From Chryseobacterium gleum (GTDB lineage: Bacteria; Bacteroidota; Bacteroidia; Flavobacteriales_D; Crocinitomicaceae): a stretch of DNA of 64,000 nucleotides. Every line of letters starts with the position of its first letter. Position 1 is the first letter of the stretch. The translations under genes and the position numbers were made by a program. The notes below the pieces were generated by a model. That model saw only the letters and a list, made by a program, of their open reading frames with translations, made no database searches and was not told where the DNA came from. The DNA is taken from positions 124,001-188,000 of the forward strand of contig CAMDFX010000004.1 in assembly GCA_945897805.1 (NCBI GenBank). The letters run 5' to 3'. This document shows, one piece after another, positions 46,137-55,353 of this stretch.

Positions 46137-46565
46137 CTAAATTCCCGTAAATTTTATAACCTCCTCAAAAAGCATTGGAAAAGCCTTTTTAAGTTCTTCA
46201 AAATCACGTCCAAGTAGTAAACCTAGCTCCTCCTCATTTCCTGACCAATTTCTAACTAGTGGAGCTTTACCCTTAGAATTATTAATTTCTCGAAAAATAT
46301 GAATTAATAACATTATATCCTCAACATAACCAATTGGACCATGCTCGTCTTCAGGATAAATGTCATTTGGAATAATAAAATATCCAATTGCTGATAACAA
46401 CTTTAATCTTAAATGAGAATGTACTTGAACATCCCTTAATAATTTTACAGCCGTTTCATACAGAAGCGGTGCTTTTTTGATAACCACTGAATGAGCTCCT
46501 TCGTATCCTTCTACATTTTTTTTTAAAAAATATGCAAAATCAAAATTGTCTTTATTATGTAACAT
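46137..46565 (-). CDS. DUF1232/YkvA-like protein
   Basis: The 142-residue protein has the DUF1232 core: LLSAIGYFIIPNDIYPEDE (the SPIDLIPD-like turn) followed by GYVEDIMLLIHIFREI. Usual members are small membrane proteins; here the hydrophobic helices are weak. It is a single gene, convergent with the Hsp70 operon. The function is unknown. Confidence 0.7.
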   Translation of the reverse strand: MLHNKDNFDFAYFLKKNVEGYEGAHSVVIKKAPLLYETAVKLLRDVQVHSHLRLKLLSAIGYFIIPNDIYPEDEHGPIGYVEDIMLLIHIFREINNSKGKAPLVRNWSGNEEELGLLLGRDFEELKKAFPMLFEEVIKFTGI

Positions 46566-47187
46566 TGGAAATTACTATACTTTTAGTTTTTTGTATTGTG
46601 ATTGTTAAAATCATGATTTAACAAATTTAAAATTGTTTTTCGAATTAATAACCTTTTATCGTTCGAAAAAAAGAATTTTATAGTAATCGTGATATTCTAT
46701 AAAATTAAACTTAAAGTAAGCACTATAAAATTTAAATTGTGCTTACCACTTTTTTATAAATCCAGATTAAGCTATGAATAATAGTTTTAGATTAAACATT
46801 TACAACTTTTATTATTTTTTTATCTTTATCGTATGTTTAAAAGTAATCTCTAGTACTCCATATAAAACAAAAAACATTTTTTTTGTACAGTAAAAATCAG
46901 ACGTATATTTAAAAAAAGATAAAAACACTTATTGTATAATTTGATAATGAGCTATCTACCGAATCAGCTCCTGCATTTAGATGTGCAATTTATGTTAAGG
47001 TAAATAGAGAGCATTTATTATTTCATGTTAGAATGGTGAAAAGGAGTTGTAAAACATATAGGATTAAATGATAGGCTAAACTGCATAAAAATAAGGATTA
47101 AGTCTTCTTCTGTAATCCTGAAATATTTTCAAACGTTTTAGTCTTAGATTATTTACTAATGAATAATAAATATAAAAAAAATGTAAT
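46566..47187. other. 622-base AT-rich intergenic region
   Basis: No convincing gene is seen on either strand. It contains the hairpin at 46716-46746 (listed separately) and otherwise low-complexity AT sequence. Confidence 0.4.
46716..46746 (+). terminator. Hairpin, possible terminator
   Basis: GTAAGCAC (46716-46723) and GTGCTTAC (46739-46746) pair perfectly with a 15-base loop; CAC and then TTTTTT follow at 46747-46755. The T-run is displaced by three bases. No upstream plus-strand gene is near, so it might instead close a small RNA. Confidence 0.4.
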
Positions 47188-47517
47188 ATGAACAGAGAAG
47201 AAAAGATAATTAAGGATAAAATTGAACTGAACAAGAGAATAGCACTTTTTGACGGAGATATTAATTCAATTGATAATAGTTTTTCTCAAAGTAGAAATTG
47301 TACAGTTGAAAATCTCAAATTCACAGAATCTTGGGATTGGTTAATGCCTGTATATAAAAAGATTAAACTATTAGTAGAAGATTTAGAAGGAGACTCTTTT
47401 ATGTTTCTGGAAAGTAAGTTGTATAGAGATTTAGATTTCTTAGCTACAACTGAAGTTTTTGCAAAACAGTTAGATTCTATAATTATGCATTATGAAGCTG
47501 AAACTGAAATAGATTAA
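47188..47517 (+). CDS. Hypothetical small acidic protein
   Basis: The 109-residue protein is acidic and helical, with a central ESWDWLMPVYKKI and a C-terminal VFAKQLDSIIMHYEAETE. I do not recognise the family, though similar short proteins occur in Bacteroidetes accessory regions. There are 149 bases to the next gene, so it may be a separate unit. No membrane segment or signal peptide is seen. Confidence 0.55.
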   Translation: MNREEKIIKDKIELNKRIALFDGDINSIDNSFSQSRNCTVENLKFTESWDWLMPVYKKIKLLVEDLEGDSFMFLESKLYRDLDFLATTEVFAKQLDSIIMHYEAETEID

Positions 47518-47666
47518 AATTAATAATTTATTACTCGACTATTTTTGAATACAAAAAGTGTTGAACCATATTCTGGTTATTTATTTAAAATTGATTTTAT
47601 AATAAGTAGCTTTTTCGTAACTTTAAACTCTAGATTTTAAAACCGAAATTTTATATAATCTCAAAT

Positions 47667-48563
47667 ATGAGCAATTACTTCGAAAAAAATTACCTCAGTT
47701 CAATTAAAGTTGCCGAATTAGCCAATGAAATCGGTGATTACAAATGGGCTTTGAAAAATTATATTTCCGCCCTTAATAATTTAAACAAGCTAGATCAAAA
47801 TCCCAGTAATTTATTGCTTTCTGTTGCCGAATTAAATGAAAGAATTAATACGCTGGAGAAAATAAAAAATGAAGGGAAATCTATATTGAATTTTAGTAAA
47901 TGGCTGCTCAGTAAATCTAAATTCGTGATTGGAAAACAATGTGTTAAATACCTTTATTTAGAAGGCAACAAGAAAAGTGAAAAAACACCCTTTAGTGCAG
48001 AAAAACAAGCACTATTAAACCGCGGTCGTGATTTTGAGGATAAAGTCAGAGAAATTGAATTTCCTGGTGGAATAAACGTTAGTAAAATACTAAAACAAAC
48101 TTCTTTATTGGATTCCTATACCAATTATTTTTTAAATTTAGAAGGCAAACAAGTTATTTTTGAAGCTACAATAATTGAAGATGATGTTTTGATAATGTGT
48201 GACGTTGTTGTAAAAAACATAAATGGAAAGATAGATGTCTATGAATGTAAATTTAACAAGGAGATAAATATTGCAATTCGTCAAGATTTATCGCTGCAAT
48301 ATTCCATTTGTAGAAAACGATTTGGAGATAAACTAAATTCTTTTAATTTGATATTGAGAACTGATGACGAAGGGGAAGAGTGGGCAATACTAAATTTAAC
48401 GGAAGAATTAGTCAATTCAACAAGCGAAGTTGATGCTTCAATTCAATTGTTTAAGGAAATTATCAAAAATCCAGAACCAAACATCGCCATGAGTTATCAC
48501 TGTGATTCTCCTTATGAATGTGGTTTTAAGGCATATTGTGCTAAATTAAAGATTGAAGGTTAA
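47667..48563 (+). CDS. RecB/Cas4-like nuclease with four-cysteine Fe-S motif
   Basis: The nuclease core has GRDFE (120-124), Asp179, ECK (193-195) and a QYS motif (211-213), the order seen in RecB-family PD-(D/E)XK nucleases such as Cas4 and AddB. Cys92 in front and Cys279, Cys285 and Cys291 at the end match the split four-cysteine iron-sulphur cluster of that group. The first 75 residues are TPR-like helices (ANEIGDYKWALKNYISALNN). It opens a four-gene operon with AlkB, a methyltransferase-RecQ fusion and a coiled-coil protein. No cas genes or CRISPR array are near, so it is not an adaptation Cas4. Confidence 0.8.
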   Translation: MSNYFEKNYLSSIKVAELANEIGDYKWALKNYISALNNLNKLDQNPSNLLLSVAELNERINTLEKIKNEGKSILNFSKWLLSKSKFVIGKQCVKYLYLEGNKKSEKTPFSAEKQALLNRGRDFEDKVREIEFPGGINVSKILKQTSLLDSYTNYFLNLEGKQVIFEATIIEDDVLIMCDVVVKNINGKIDVYECKFNKEINIAIRQDLSLQYSICRKRFGDKLNSFNLILRTDDEGEEWAILNLTEELVNSTSEVDASIQLFKEIIKNPEPNIAMSYHCDSPYECGFKAYCAKLKIEG

Positions 48564-48622
48564 ATCAGAAGTAGCACCTGCTACTTTTAATTTGCAAGTT
48601 TTTTAAGACAAAAAAGAATGAT

Positions 48623-49237
48623 ATGGAACAATTGGATTTATTTGAGGAGCCAAAAGATTACAAACAGGCTATAAAAATACGAAACGGAGAGTATATTTAT
48701 ATCCCTGATTTTTTTGATTTTGAAAAAGCAAAAGCTTATTTAAACGCTTTTAAAGAAAACATTACATGGAAGCAAGAAAGTATGAACATGTATGGAAAAC
48801 AAGTTTTGTTTCCTAGGTTGACTTCTTGGTATGGGGAAAGCGATAAACCATACACTTTTTCAGGTATAACGCTTCAGCCGCATCCTTGGACGAAAGAGCT
48901 AATAGAGATCAAATCAGCGATTGAACCTATGTGTGAAGTTGTTTTTAATAGTGTTTTACTCAATATGTATAGAGATGGGAATGATTCCATTTCATGGCAT
49001 ACTGATGCAGAAAAAGAATTAGGTAAAAATCCTTTGATAGCCTCTGTTAATTTTGGTGCGGAACGCAAGTTTCAAATACGTCATAACGAAACACAAGAAA
49101 TACTTGATATTAATTTGAAGCATGGCAGTTTATTGATAATGAAAGGAGAACTCCAGCATTATTGGAAACACCAAGTTCCTAAACAAAAAAAGATAACTCA
49201 GGAACGAATAAATTTGACATTTAGAGTAATAAAATGA
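48623..49237 (+). CDS. alkB-like: AlkB-like 2-oxoglutarate/Fe(II) dioxygenase
   Basis: The 204-residue protein has the iron triad His126-Thr-Asp128 and His183 (in HYWKHQVPK), and the 2-oxoglutarate clasp RINLTFR (195-201). Other AlkB marks are SWHTDAEKELG and the PRLTSWYG nucleotide-recognition lid. AlkB enzymes oxidatively remove methyl or other alkyl groups from DNA or RNA bases. Size is that of AlkB/ALKBH2. It overlaps the next gene by 4 bases (ATGA), so it is tightly coupled to the methyltransferase-RecQ fusion. Confidence 0.92.
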   Translation: MEQLDLFEEPKDYKQAIKIRNGEYIYIPDFFDFEKAKAYLNAFKENITWKQESMNMYGKQVLFPRLTSWYGESDKPYTFSGITLQPHPWTKELIEIKSAIEPMCEVVFNSVLLNMYRDGNDSISWHTDAEKELGKNPLIASVNFGAERKFQIRHNETQEILDINLKHGSLLIMKGELQHYWKHQVPKQKKITQERINLTFRVIK

Positions 49238-52200
49238 GTTATGAAAGTAGAATAAAATCATTTGTTAAGCCGACTTTTGATGCTGTCCGTTCTATAGCAG
49301 TAAATGAAATTGCTCATTTATCAAAAGACGAGAGAGATGATTTGTGGAGAGGACTAAATAGGGGCACAGCCTTATTAAACTCACATGAACATCTATGTCA
49401 ATATTTATTTTCCTTTGGGAATATGCACAAAGCTAAATTGCTAGATGCATTTTCCAAAATTCCGGTTACTGATTTAAAAGGAGAAATTGAAATTATTGAC
49501 TGGGGCTGTGGTCAAGGAATCGGGACTCTTAATTTATTCGATTTTATTCAGTCAAAAAATCTACAGATAAAAATAAGGAAAATAACTCTTATTGAACCGG
49601 CGGTTGAAGCGTTAAATAGAGCAAAAATTCATGTCGAAGCATTCGCGGATGAGAATACTGAGATTGTAGCTATTTCAGATTTTTTTCAAAATATCTCGCC
49701 TCAAACAATTGGAGGTAGTCCAAATAGAACAGTATTACATATTTTTTCCAATATTTTAGATGTTGTTCAAATAGATTTAAAGCAACTTGCCACTTTAATT
49801 GATTCAACTGTTGTTTCCAATAATATTTTAATTTGTGTTGGTCCGCTTAATCCTACCAATCAGAGGATTGATGCTTTTTTTCGATATTTCGATGAAAATT
49901 TAATTTCTAATTTATATGAATTTGAAAGTTCAAATTTTTTAAATAGAGGATGGACATATAAAGCAAGGATTTATCGATTAGAAAGCAATGAAACCGGACA
50001 TTTAATTCCAATCGAATATTTCCCAACTGTGCAATTTCATGTTGCCTATGAATTGGATATTATAAAAATGTATAGAAAACGAAATACATTTTCTTTTCTA
50101 GATAAATTAAGCCATTTTGAGGTTGCGGCACCATTTGATTTGGGTGCAAGTGTTTATGATGATGTTCATCCAATTTTAGCTGTTTTAAACAATATTATTT
50201 GTAGAGGTTTACCAACAAAATCAAGTGTTTTTTTAGAAGAGGAATTCAGAAAAGCATTTGACTTGACAGAGAGAACTATTGAATATGGTGAAGTGAAATT
50301 TGGTTCAAAATCAGATTATGATTTTACTGGAGTTTATGAATTATTTTCTCAAAACATTGACAAAGAATATTTCTTTACTGAAGACGAGCTGCTGAAAATT
50401 CAATTGCTTTTAAGTCCAATTGCAATTAGTAGGTTTCAAAAAGTATTACTTGAAGCAATTATCACAGAACATATTTCATTTGAACTTGAAAAGTGGAATA
50501 TTCTTGTTGAAGAAAAAGATGTCCCTTTCGCTTATTTAGCAATAGAAGATTTTAAACAATTGTTTACTCATTTAGTTGGCTTAACGAAAGAATATCAAGA
50601 TTTTAAATTGCCAACAATTGAATTAACAATAATAAGCAATTCTCAATTTAGTAGGTCAAAAATACAAAGCAAGGAGGTGTTTTATGAAGCTACAAAAAAT
50701 ATAAATGCGAAAGTATTTGACTTGGTTGTTTCTCAAGAAATGTTAAAGTCAGTATCCTCTGAAATTGAATCATTTAGTAAATATAAAGTAAAAAATAATT
50801 GTTATTTTAACATCCGTTCATCGAATTCGAAAAGAACCAATCGCGCAGTATACACTTCAAAACTCATCCCATATAATAATCTTGTTGTTAAAACGCCTCA
50901 AGGTATTTTTATAGAGAATGAATCCGAAAAAACACACTTAACCTATTTTCTTCAATTATTTTTCCGGAAGGAATCCTTTAGACCAGGACAATTGCCTATT
51001 CTCGATAGAGCACTTCAAAATTTGCCTGTTATTGGACTTTTGCCAACAGGAGGAGGTAAATCACTTACTTATCAAATTTCAGCGTTATTACAACCTGGAG
51101 TCACAATGATTATCGACCCTTTGAGATCTTTAATGAAAGATCAATATGATGGTTTAATAAATAGTGGTATAGATTACACTGCCTACCTAAATTCTACACA
51201 AAGCCCCAATGAAAGAGGTGTAATTGAAAAACAATTGGAATCTTCTCAATTACTTTTTATTTTCCTTTCTCCTGAAAGATTATCTATTGCCAGTTTTAGA
51301 GAGCGATTGAAAAATATGCATGAATACAATGTTTATTTTTCTTATGGTGTGATCGATGAGGTGCATTGTGTTTCGGAATGGGGCCATGATTTTAGGTTTT
51401 CTTACTTACATTTAGGAAGGAATTTATATAACTACGTGCGGGCCAAAGAAAAAGAGATTTCATTATTCGGATTAACTGCAACCGCTTCATTTGATGTTCT
51501 CGCTGATGTTGAAAGAGAACTATCTGGAAACGGAGCTTTTGCTTTAGATGCAGATGTTATTGTACGACATGAAAACACAAACAGACTCGAATTACAATAT
51601 AAAATCGAAAAAGTACCTGTTAAGTTTGATTTGGATGAGAATTATGACAAATTTAAAAGACTAGATCCTAGTTTACCTCAAGCATTAAATATTTCAAATT
51701 TTGCTAATGGGCGAGCAACTCATGATTCAAAAAAAATATTCTTAAAGGAATATGTAAAAAAAATACCATTGTTTCTCAATGATTTACAAGTCCCTTCTAC
51801 AATTAAGCTTATAAAAGAAAAGTTTATAGAGCGACAGAATAATGATGAAGGAACAAATGCTAAGCTGACGATAAAAGTAGACTCAGATTATTTTTCACCT
51901 AAATCAGAATACAATGAAGCAGGTATTATTTTCTGCCCACACGTAAGTACCACAGGCATTTCTGTATATGAAAACAAAAAACAACTTAAGGAAGTAGGTA
52001 TTGAAGATGTCGCATCCTTTAGTGGACAGGACGAGGATAACCAGTCTATGATTAATCTAGAGCTTTTTAGGAACAATAAAAGTCCTCTAATGGTCGCTAC
52101 CAAGGCATTTGGAATGGGAATTGATAAACCGAATGTGCGATTTACAGTAAATATGAATTATTCAAGTTCATTAGAATCTTTTGTTCAAGAAGCCGGAAGA

Positions 52201-53748
52201 GCCGGCCGAGATAGAAACATTGCTCTTTCAACAATTTTAGTTTCTGATTATGAACTTTCTCAAATAAATCGAAATTACAGTGATGGAACTTTTCCTGTAT
52301 CAATAATCAGAGGTAAATGGTTTTATAAAACGGATTTAAAAAAAATTATCCATCACTATCAATTAAGTATTCCAGAAAATCAAATTATTCAAGCTTCACC
52401 AAGTCAAGATATTGTTAAGCTTTTTTGCACGAAAGATAATAAAATGTTTGCTTTCAATGTGTGTAATACTGATTGTTCTGAATTTGATAAATGTCAATTG
52501 AGACATACTAATACAGAAACAAGACAATGGAAATCTGAGGTAGAATTAGTGAATGAATTAGCAGCATTAAACTTTAAAATTGGTAAAAAGAATTTTCAAT
52601 ATTTAAACATTGATTATCAAACAGTCATGTTCTTTTTTAATAGTTCATTTAAAGGAGATATAATTGAAAAGACCTTTATGAATGACTTATTAAGTAAATC
52701 AAAAGTTTATATTGGAAGTGGATTTGATTTAAATGGGTCAATTCAAGAAAAAGGTTTTTTAACTCATTTACTCAAGGTTGAAACAAATTCTGAACTTGTG
52801 ATTTTCGTACCATATTCCGAAGAAAATAGTACAGATATTTCAAAGGCAATTTATCGTATGACTTGTATTGATTTAATACAAGACTTTACCCAAGATTACA
52901 AGAACAAATTGTTTAGAATAGTCGTTATTAAAAAAGAAAAAGACGGCTATTATGAAGGTTTAAAACAATTTCTGTTGCGCTATTACACGGCGGATAGGGC
53001 TAATCTAGAAATTGAAAAGGTAAAGCAAATTCAATTAAAGAATAATGATATTGATGAATTAGCTGCTGAAATTTATAGGTGTCTAGCTTATTTAACCGAG
53101 TTTATTTACGATAAAATTTCAGAGAAAAGAAAAAGAGCAATAGATGACATGAGAAACTTTTGCATGGAAGGAATTTCAGATAAGGTTTCATGGATAGAGA
53201 ATAATGAAAATTTAAAGGATTTCATTTTTTATTACTTTAATTCTAAATATGCTAAAAGCGATTATGTTGCTGACAATGGGGAAGCTTTTTCACTTGTGGA
53301 AGACACGGATGGTGGAAAAAAATCGAGTATTGAAATTTTACTGAAATATTTGCGTGTCATAGAAGATGAAATAGTTGGCGTCGGTACACCTTTAGATAAT
53401 GTAAAACATTTATATGGTGCCGTAAGACTAATTACTAGATCTTTAACAGACAGCAACCCTGCAATGTACCTTTTAGAGGCATTTTGTCTATGTTACATCG
53501 GAACTAAAAAGAATAAAAATCTAGAAGACCAATTCTTATTGAGATACTCAGAAGGAATGCTTGAATTTTCAAAAAGAATGAGGGAAAATCAGAATGAATT
53601 TTGGGACTTATTTGAAAAATTCAATGATATTATAGAAGAGCATTTAAAAAAGAAACAATTGAAAACAATAAAAGAAGAAACTTCATTTTTAATACATGCA
53701 AGTAACTTCCATTATATTAAAAGTAAATATTTAGAAAGCTATGAATAA
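49234..53748 (+). CDS. Methyltransferase-RecQ helicase fusion
   Basis: This 1504-residue protein has an N-terminal SAM-binding Rossmann domain with motif I IIDWGCGQGIGTL (87-99) and acidic strand 2 TLIEP, resembling Rsm22-like methyltransferases. From about 575 to 1020 it is a RecQ helicase: FRPGQ (motif 0), LPTGGGKS (603-610), DEVH (708-711), GLTATAS, then FGMGIDKPNVRF and QEAGRAGRD (985-993). A large insert separates the two RecA domains. Cysteines at CNTDCSEFDKC may be the RecQ zinc site. The C-terminal 400 residues are unassigned. It sits between AlkB and a membrane coiled-coil protein and overlaps both. Confidence 0.88.
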   Translation: MSYESRIKSFVKPTFDAVRSIAVNEIAHLSKDERDDLWRGLNRGTALLNSHEHLCQYLFSFGNMHKAKLLDAFSKIPVTDLKGEIEIIDWGCGQGIGTLNLFDFIQSKNLQIKIRKITLIEPAVEALNRAKIHVEAFADENTEIVAISDFFQNISPQTIGGSPNRTVLHIFSNILDVVQIDLKQLATLIDSTVVSNNILICVGPLNPTNQRIDAFFRYFDENLISNLYEFESSNFLNRGWTYKARIYRLESNETGHLIPIEYFPTVQFHVAYELDIIKMYRKRNTFSFLDKLSHFEVAAPFDLGASVYDDVHPILAVLNNIICRGLPTKSSVFLEEEFRKAFDLTERTIEYGEVKFGSKSDYDFTGVYELFSQNIDKEYFFTEDELLKIQLLLSPIAISRFQKVLLEAIITEHISFELEKWNILVEEKDVPFAYLAIEDFKQLFTHLVGLTKEYQDFKLPTIELTIISNSQFSRSKIQSKEVFYEATKNINAKVFDLVVSQEMLKSVSSEIESFSKYKVKNNCYFNIRSSNSKRTNRAVYTSKLIPYNNLVVKTPQGIFIENESEKTHLTYFLQLFFRKESFRPGQLPILDRALQNLPVIGLLPTGGGKSLTYQISALLQPGVTMIIDPLRSLMKDQYDGLINSGIDYTAYLNSTQSPNERGVIEKQLESSQLLFIFLSPERLSIASFRERLKNMHEYNVYFSYGVIDEVHCVSEWGHDFRFSYLHLGRNLYNYVRAKEKEISLFGLTATASFDVLADVERELSGNGAFALDADVIVRHENTNRLELQYKIEKVPVKFDLDENYDKFKRLDPSLPQALNISNFANGRATHDSKKIFLKEYVKKIPLFLNDLQVPSTIKLIKEKFIERQNNDEGTNAKLTIKVDSDYFSPKSEYNEAGIIFCPHVSTTGISVYENKKQLKEVGIEDVASFSGQDEDNQSMINLELFRNNKSPLMVATKAFGMGIDKPNVRFTVNMNYSSSLESFVQEAGRAGRDRNIALSTILVSDYELSQINRNYSDGTFPVSIIRGKWFYKTDLKKIIHHYQLSIPENQIIQASPSQDIVKLFCTKDNKMFAFNVCNTDCSEFDKCQLRHTNTETRQWKSEVELVNELAALNFKIGKKNFQYLNIDYQTVMFFFNSSFKGDIIEKTFMNDLLSKSKVYIGSGFDLNGSIQEKGFLTHLLKVETNSELVIFVPYSEENSTDISKAIYRMTCIDLIQDFTQDYKNKLFRIVVIKKEKDGYYEGLKQFLLRYYTADRANLEIEKVKQIQLKNNDIDELAAEIYRCLAYLTEFIYDKISEKRKRAIDDMRNFCMEGISDKVSWIENNENLKDFIFYYFNSKYAKSDYVADNGEAFSLVEDTDGGKKSSIEILLKYLRVIEDEIVGVGTPLDNVKHLYGAVRLITRSLTDSNPAMYLLEAFCLCYIGTKKNKNLEDQFLLRYSEGMLEFSKRMRENQNEFWDLFEKFNDIIEEHLKKKQLKTIKEETSFLIHASNFHYIKSKYLESYE

Positions 53749-54664
53749 TTCAGTAATACAACAAACTTTAGTAGAGTTAGAATCTAGCTTGTCAAAAATC
53801 GAATCTGCGAGATCACAAGTAAATAGTGTTTCAGAACAGAGTGAAAACTTGATAAGTTCAATTGCAGAGGCAATAAGAAGTATTGAAAACATTAAAGATG
53901 GAATTACAATTGATGAAAATGATATAAAAAACAGCATAAGCATTGTTGTTTCAAAATTTGAAAGTGAATTGAAAAGTTTAGCGGTTGAATTTGATTCAAA
54001 AATCAAATCGTTCAATAAAGAATTCGGAAAGAATCAAGATAAATTTATTGAGGAAATTGATAAGAATAAAGAAATACATTTTAATGAGCTTAAAAATATC
54101 ATAACTTTAATTAATGAAGGTAAAAATGATCAATTAAAAGCTTTAGAAAATAGTAATGAGCAATCAAAAAATGAGATTGATTCTAGTAAAAAACAATTCA
54201 ATGCAGAATTAAAAGAAATTGTTTCAGACTTAAAATACAACAAGGTTGAGCATGTCAAAATTATTTCTGACAAAACGAACAGTTTAACAAATGAACTCAC
54301 TAAGATCAAAGAACAAGCTAATTCTAATTTAAACGAACTTCTAATTGATGTCAAGAAGTCGAAAGAAGATTTCAATAGTCAACTTAGTCAAATGATCATT
54401 CAAATTAATGAAAATAACATTCAGCAAATCGAATCATTGTCTAACTCTTCTGAAAATATTAAAAGCAAATTTCAAGATTTGTCGAATGAAATCGAATCTT
54501 TTAATGTCAATTTAAAAAGCACAACTGATAAGATTGAAAAACTCGATTTTAGGAGTGAGTTTGATTTGCTTTCTTCGAAAATTAATGCAAAAAATAAACA
54601 GCTCATTTTGATCAATACTTTGTTTTTTATCCTGATTGTTGCGATGATAATGATTGTTGGGTAA
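53741..54664 (+). CDS. Coiled-coil protein with C-terminal membrane anchor
   Basis: Residues about 10-275 are almost continuous coiled coil, rich in Lys, Glu, Ser and Asn, in several similar 40-residue units (KKQFNAELKEIVSDLKYNK and KKSEDFNSQLSQMI-like KKSKEDFNSQLSQMI). The end is a hydrophobic segment, LILINTLFFILIVAMIMIVG (about 288-307), with no residues after it: a tail-anchored topology with the coil in the cytoplasm. It overlaps the helicase gene by 8 bases and closes the operon. It may tether the helicase-nuclease set to the membrane or act as effector. Confidence 0.75.
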   Translation: MNNSVIQQTLVELESSLSKIESARSQVNSVSEQSENLISSIAEAIRSIENIKDGITIDENDIKNSISIVVSKFESELKSLAVEFDSKIKSFNKEFGKNQDKFIEEIDKNKEIHFNELKNIITLINEGKNDQLKALENSNEQSKNEIDSSKKQFNAELKEIVSDLKYNKVEHVKIISDKTNSLTNELTKIKEQANSNLNELLIDVKKSKEDFNSQLSQMIIQINENNIQQIESLSNSSENIKSKFQDLSNEIESFNVNLKSTTDKIEKLDFRSEFDLLSSKINAKNKQLILINTLFFILIVAMIMIVG

Positions 54665-54969
54665 ACAAATGAAATACATCAAAAACTACTTTGAATTAGC
54701 TAATAAATTAATGAAGTATTAACCCCAGCAGAATATTTTAAATTTTCTTGACACCAAGTTTTCTAGTCAAATTTGACTTTAATTGAATGCAATATAATTT
54801 CAAAAATTTGGATTAATGGTTATTTCAAAAATTCTTTTGTGTCCTAAATTCGCCTAAAAAAGTCATTTTTCTCATTTCAGAATTTTAAAAAAACAAGAAA
54901 ATAATCGATGCCCAAAAAATCTTATAACCCTAAAAATAAGAACTTTACATTTTTACCCAATTTTTATTT

Positions 54970-55150
54970 GCGGTCCGGACAGGACTCAGATTTCGCAAAA
55001 TAAATGAAAATGAGCACTTTAAAAATAGGTCGTTTTTTCGAAAAATCCGTCCACGGTGCCGTCCACGGTCAAAATCCAAGGTAACAAAAAAGCCTGTAAG
55101 TCAATGACTTACAGGCTTATAAAAAAACTAAAAGCGGTCTGGACGGGACT
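54970..55150. repeat. Attachment-site-like repeats before the integrase
   Basis: GCGGTCCGGACAGGACT (54970-54986) and GCGGTCTGGACGGGACT (55134-55150) are direct repeats matching at 15 of 17 bases. Between them CCGTCCACGGT occurs twice in tandem (55047-55057 and 55059-55069) and a hairpin lies at 55090-55118. The block is GC-rich amid AT-rich DNA, 200 bases before a tyrosine integrase, as expected for att core or arm sites. The rest of the 689-base gap 54665-55353 shows no gene. Confidence 0.55.
55090..55118 (-). terminator. Strong hairpin, terminator on the minus strand
   Basis: AAGCCTGTAAGTCA (55090-55103) and TGACTTACAGGCTT (55105-55118) pair over 14 bases around a single central base. On the minus strand the hairpin is followed by TTTTTT (55091-55085), and on the plus strand by TATAAAAAAA. 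It is best read as a leftward terminator, perhaps from the target site of the element. Confidence 0.6.
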
Positions 55151-55296
55151 GAATTTAATGTTTACTAATCTTTTCTATTTTTTCCTGTAAATCACTTAAT
55201 GACTTGTTAATCATTATATGTAAGGTGTTTTTTATCAGTCAAAAGTAAAGATTAATTAAGATAAATAAGGATAAATTAAAGATAAAGTGACAACGC

Positions 55297-55326
55297 TTTG
55301 ACACATGGTTAAGTTTTGTACCTTTG
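55297..55326 (+). promoter_or_regulatory. Integrase promoter
   Basis: TTTG (55297-55300), 18 bases, then TACCTTTG (55319-55326) is a complete Bacteroidetes -33/-7 promoter, 27 bases before the ATG at 55354. Confidence 0.7.
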
Positions 55327-55353
55327 CTCTAAACAAATCTTAAATCATGTAAA

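Noticed and set aside
47667-48563. Cas4 of a CRISPR adaptation module
   Set aside because: No cas1, cas2 or repeat array is near; the four-cysteine RecB-like nuclease is part of an AlkB/RecQ operon.
54665-55353. A tRNA gene as the integration target
   Set aside because: No cloverleaf, anticodon stem or TPsiC-like GTTCGA...motif is seen; the GC-rich repeats do not fold as a tRNA.
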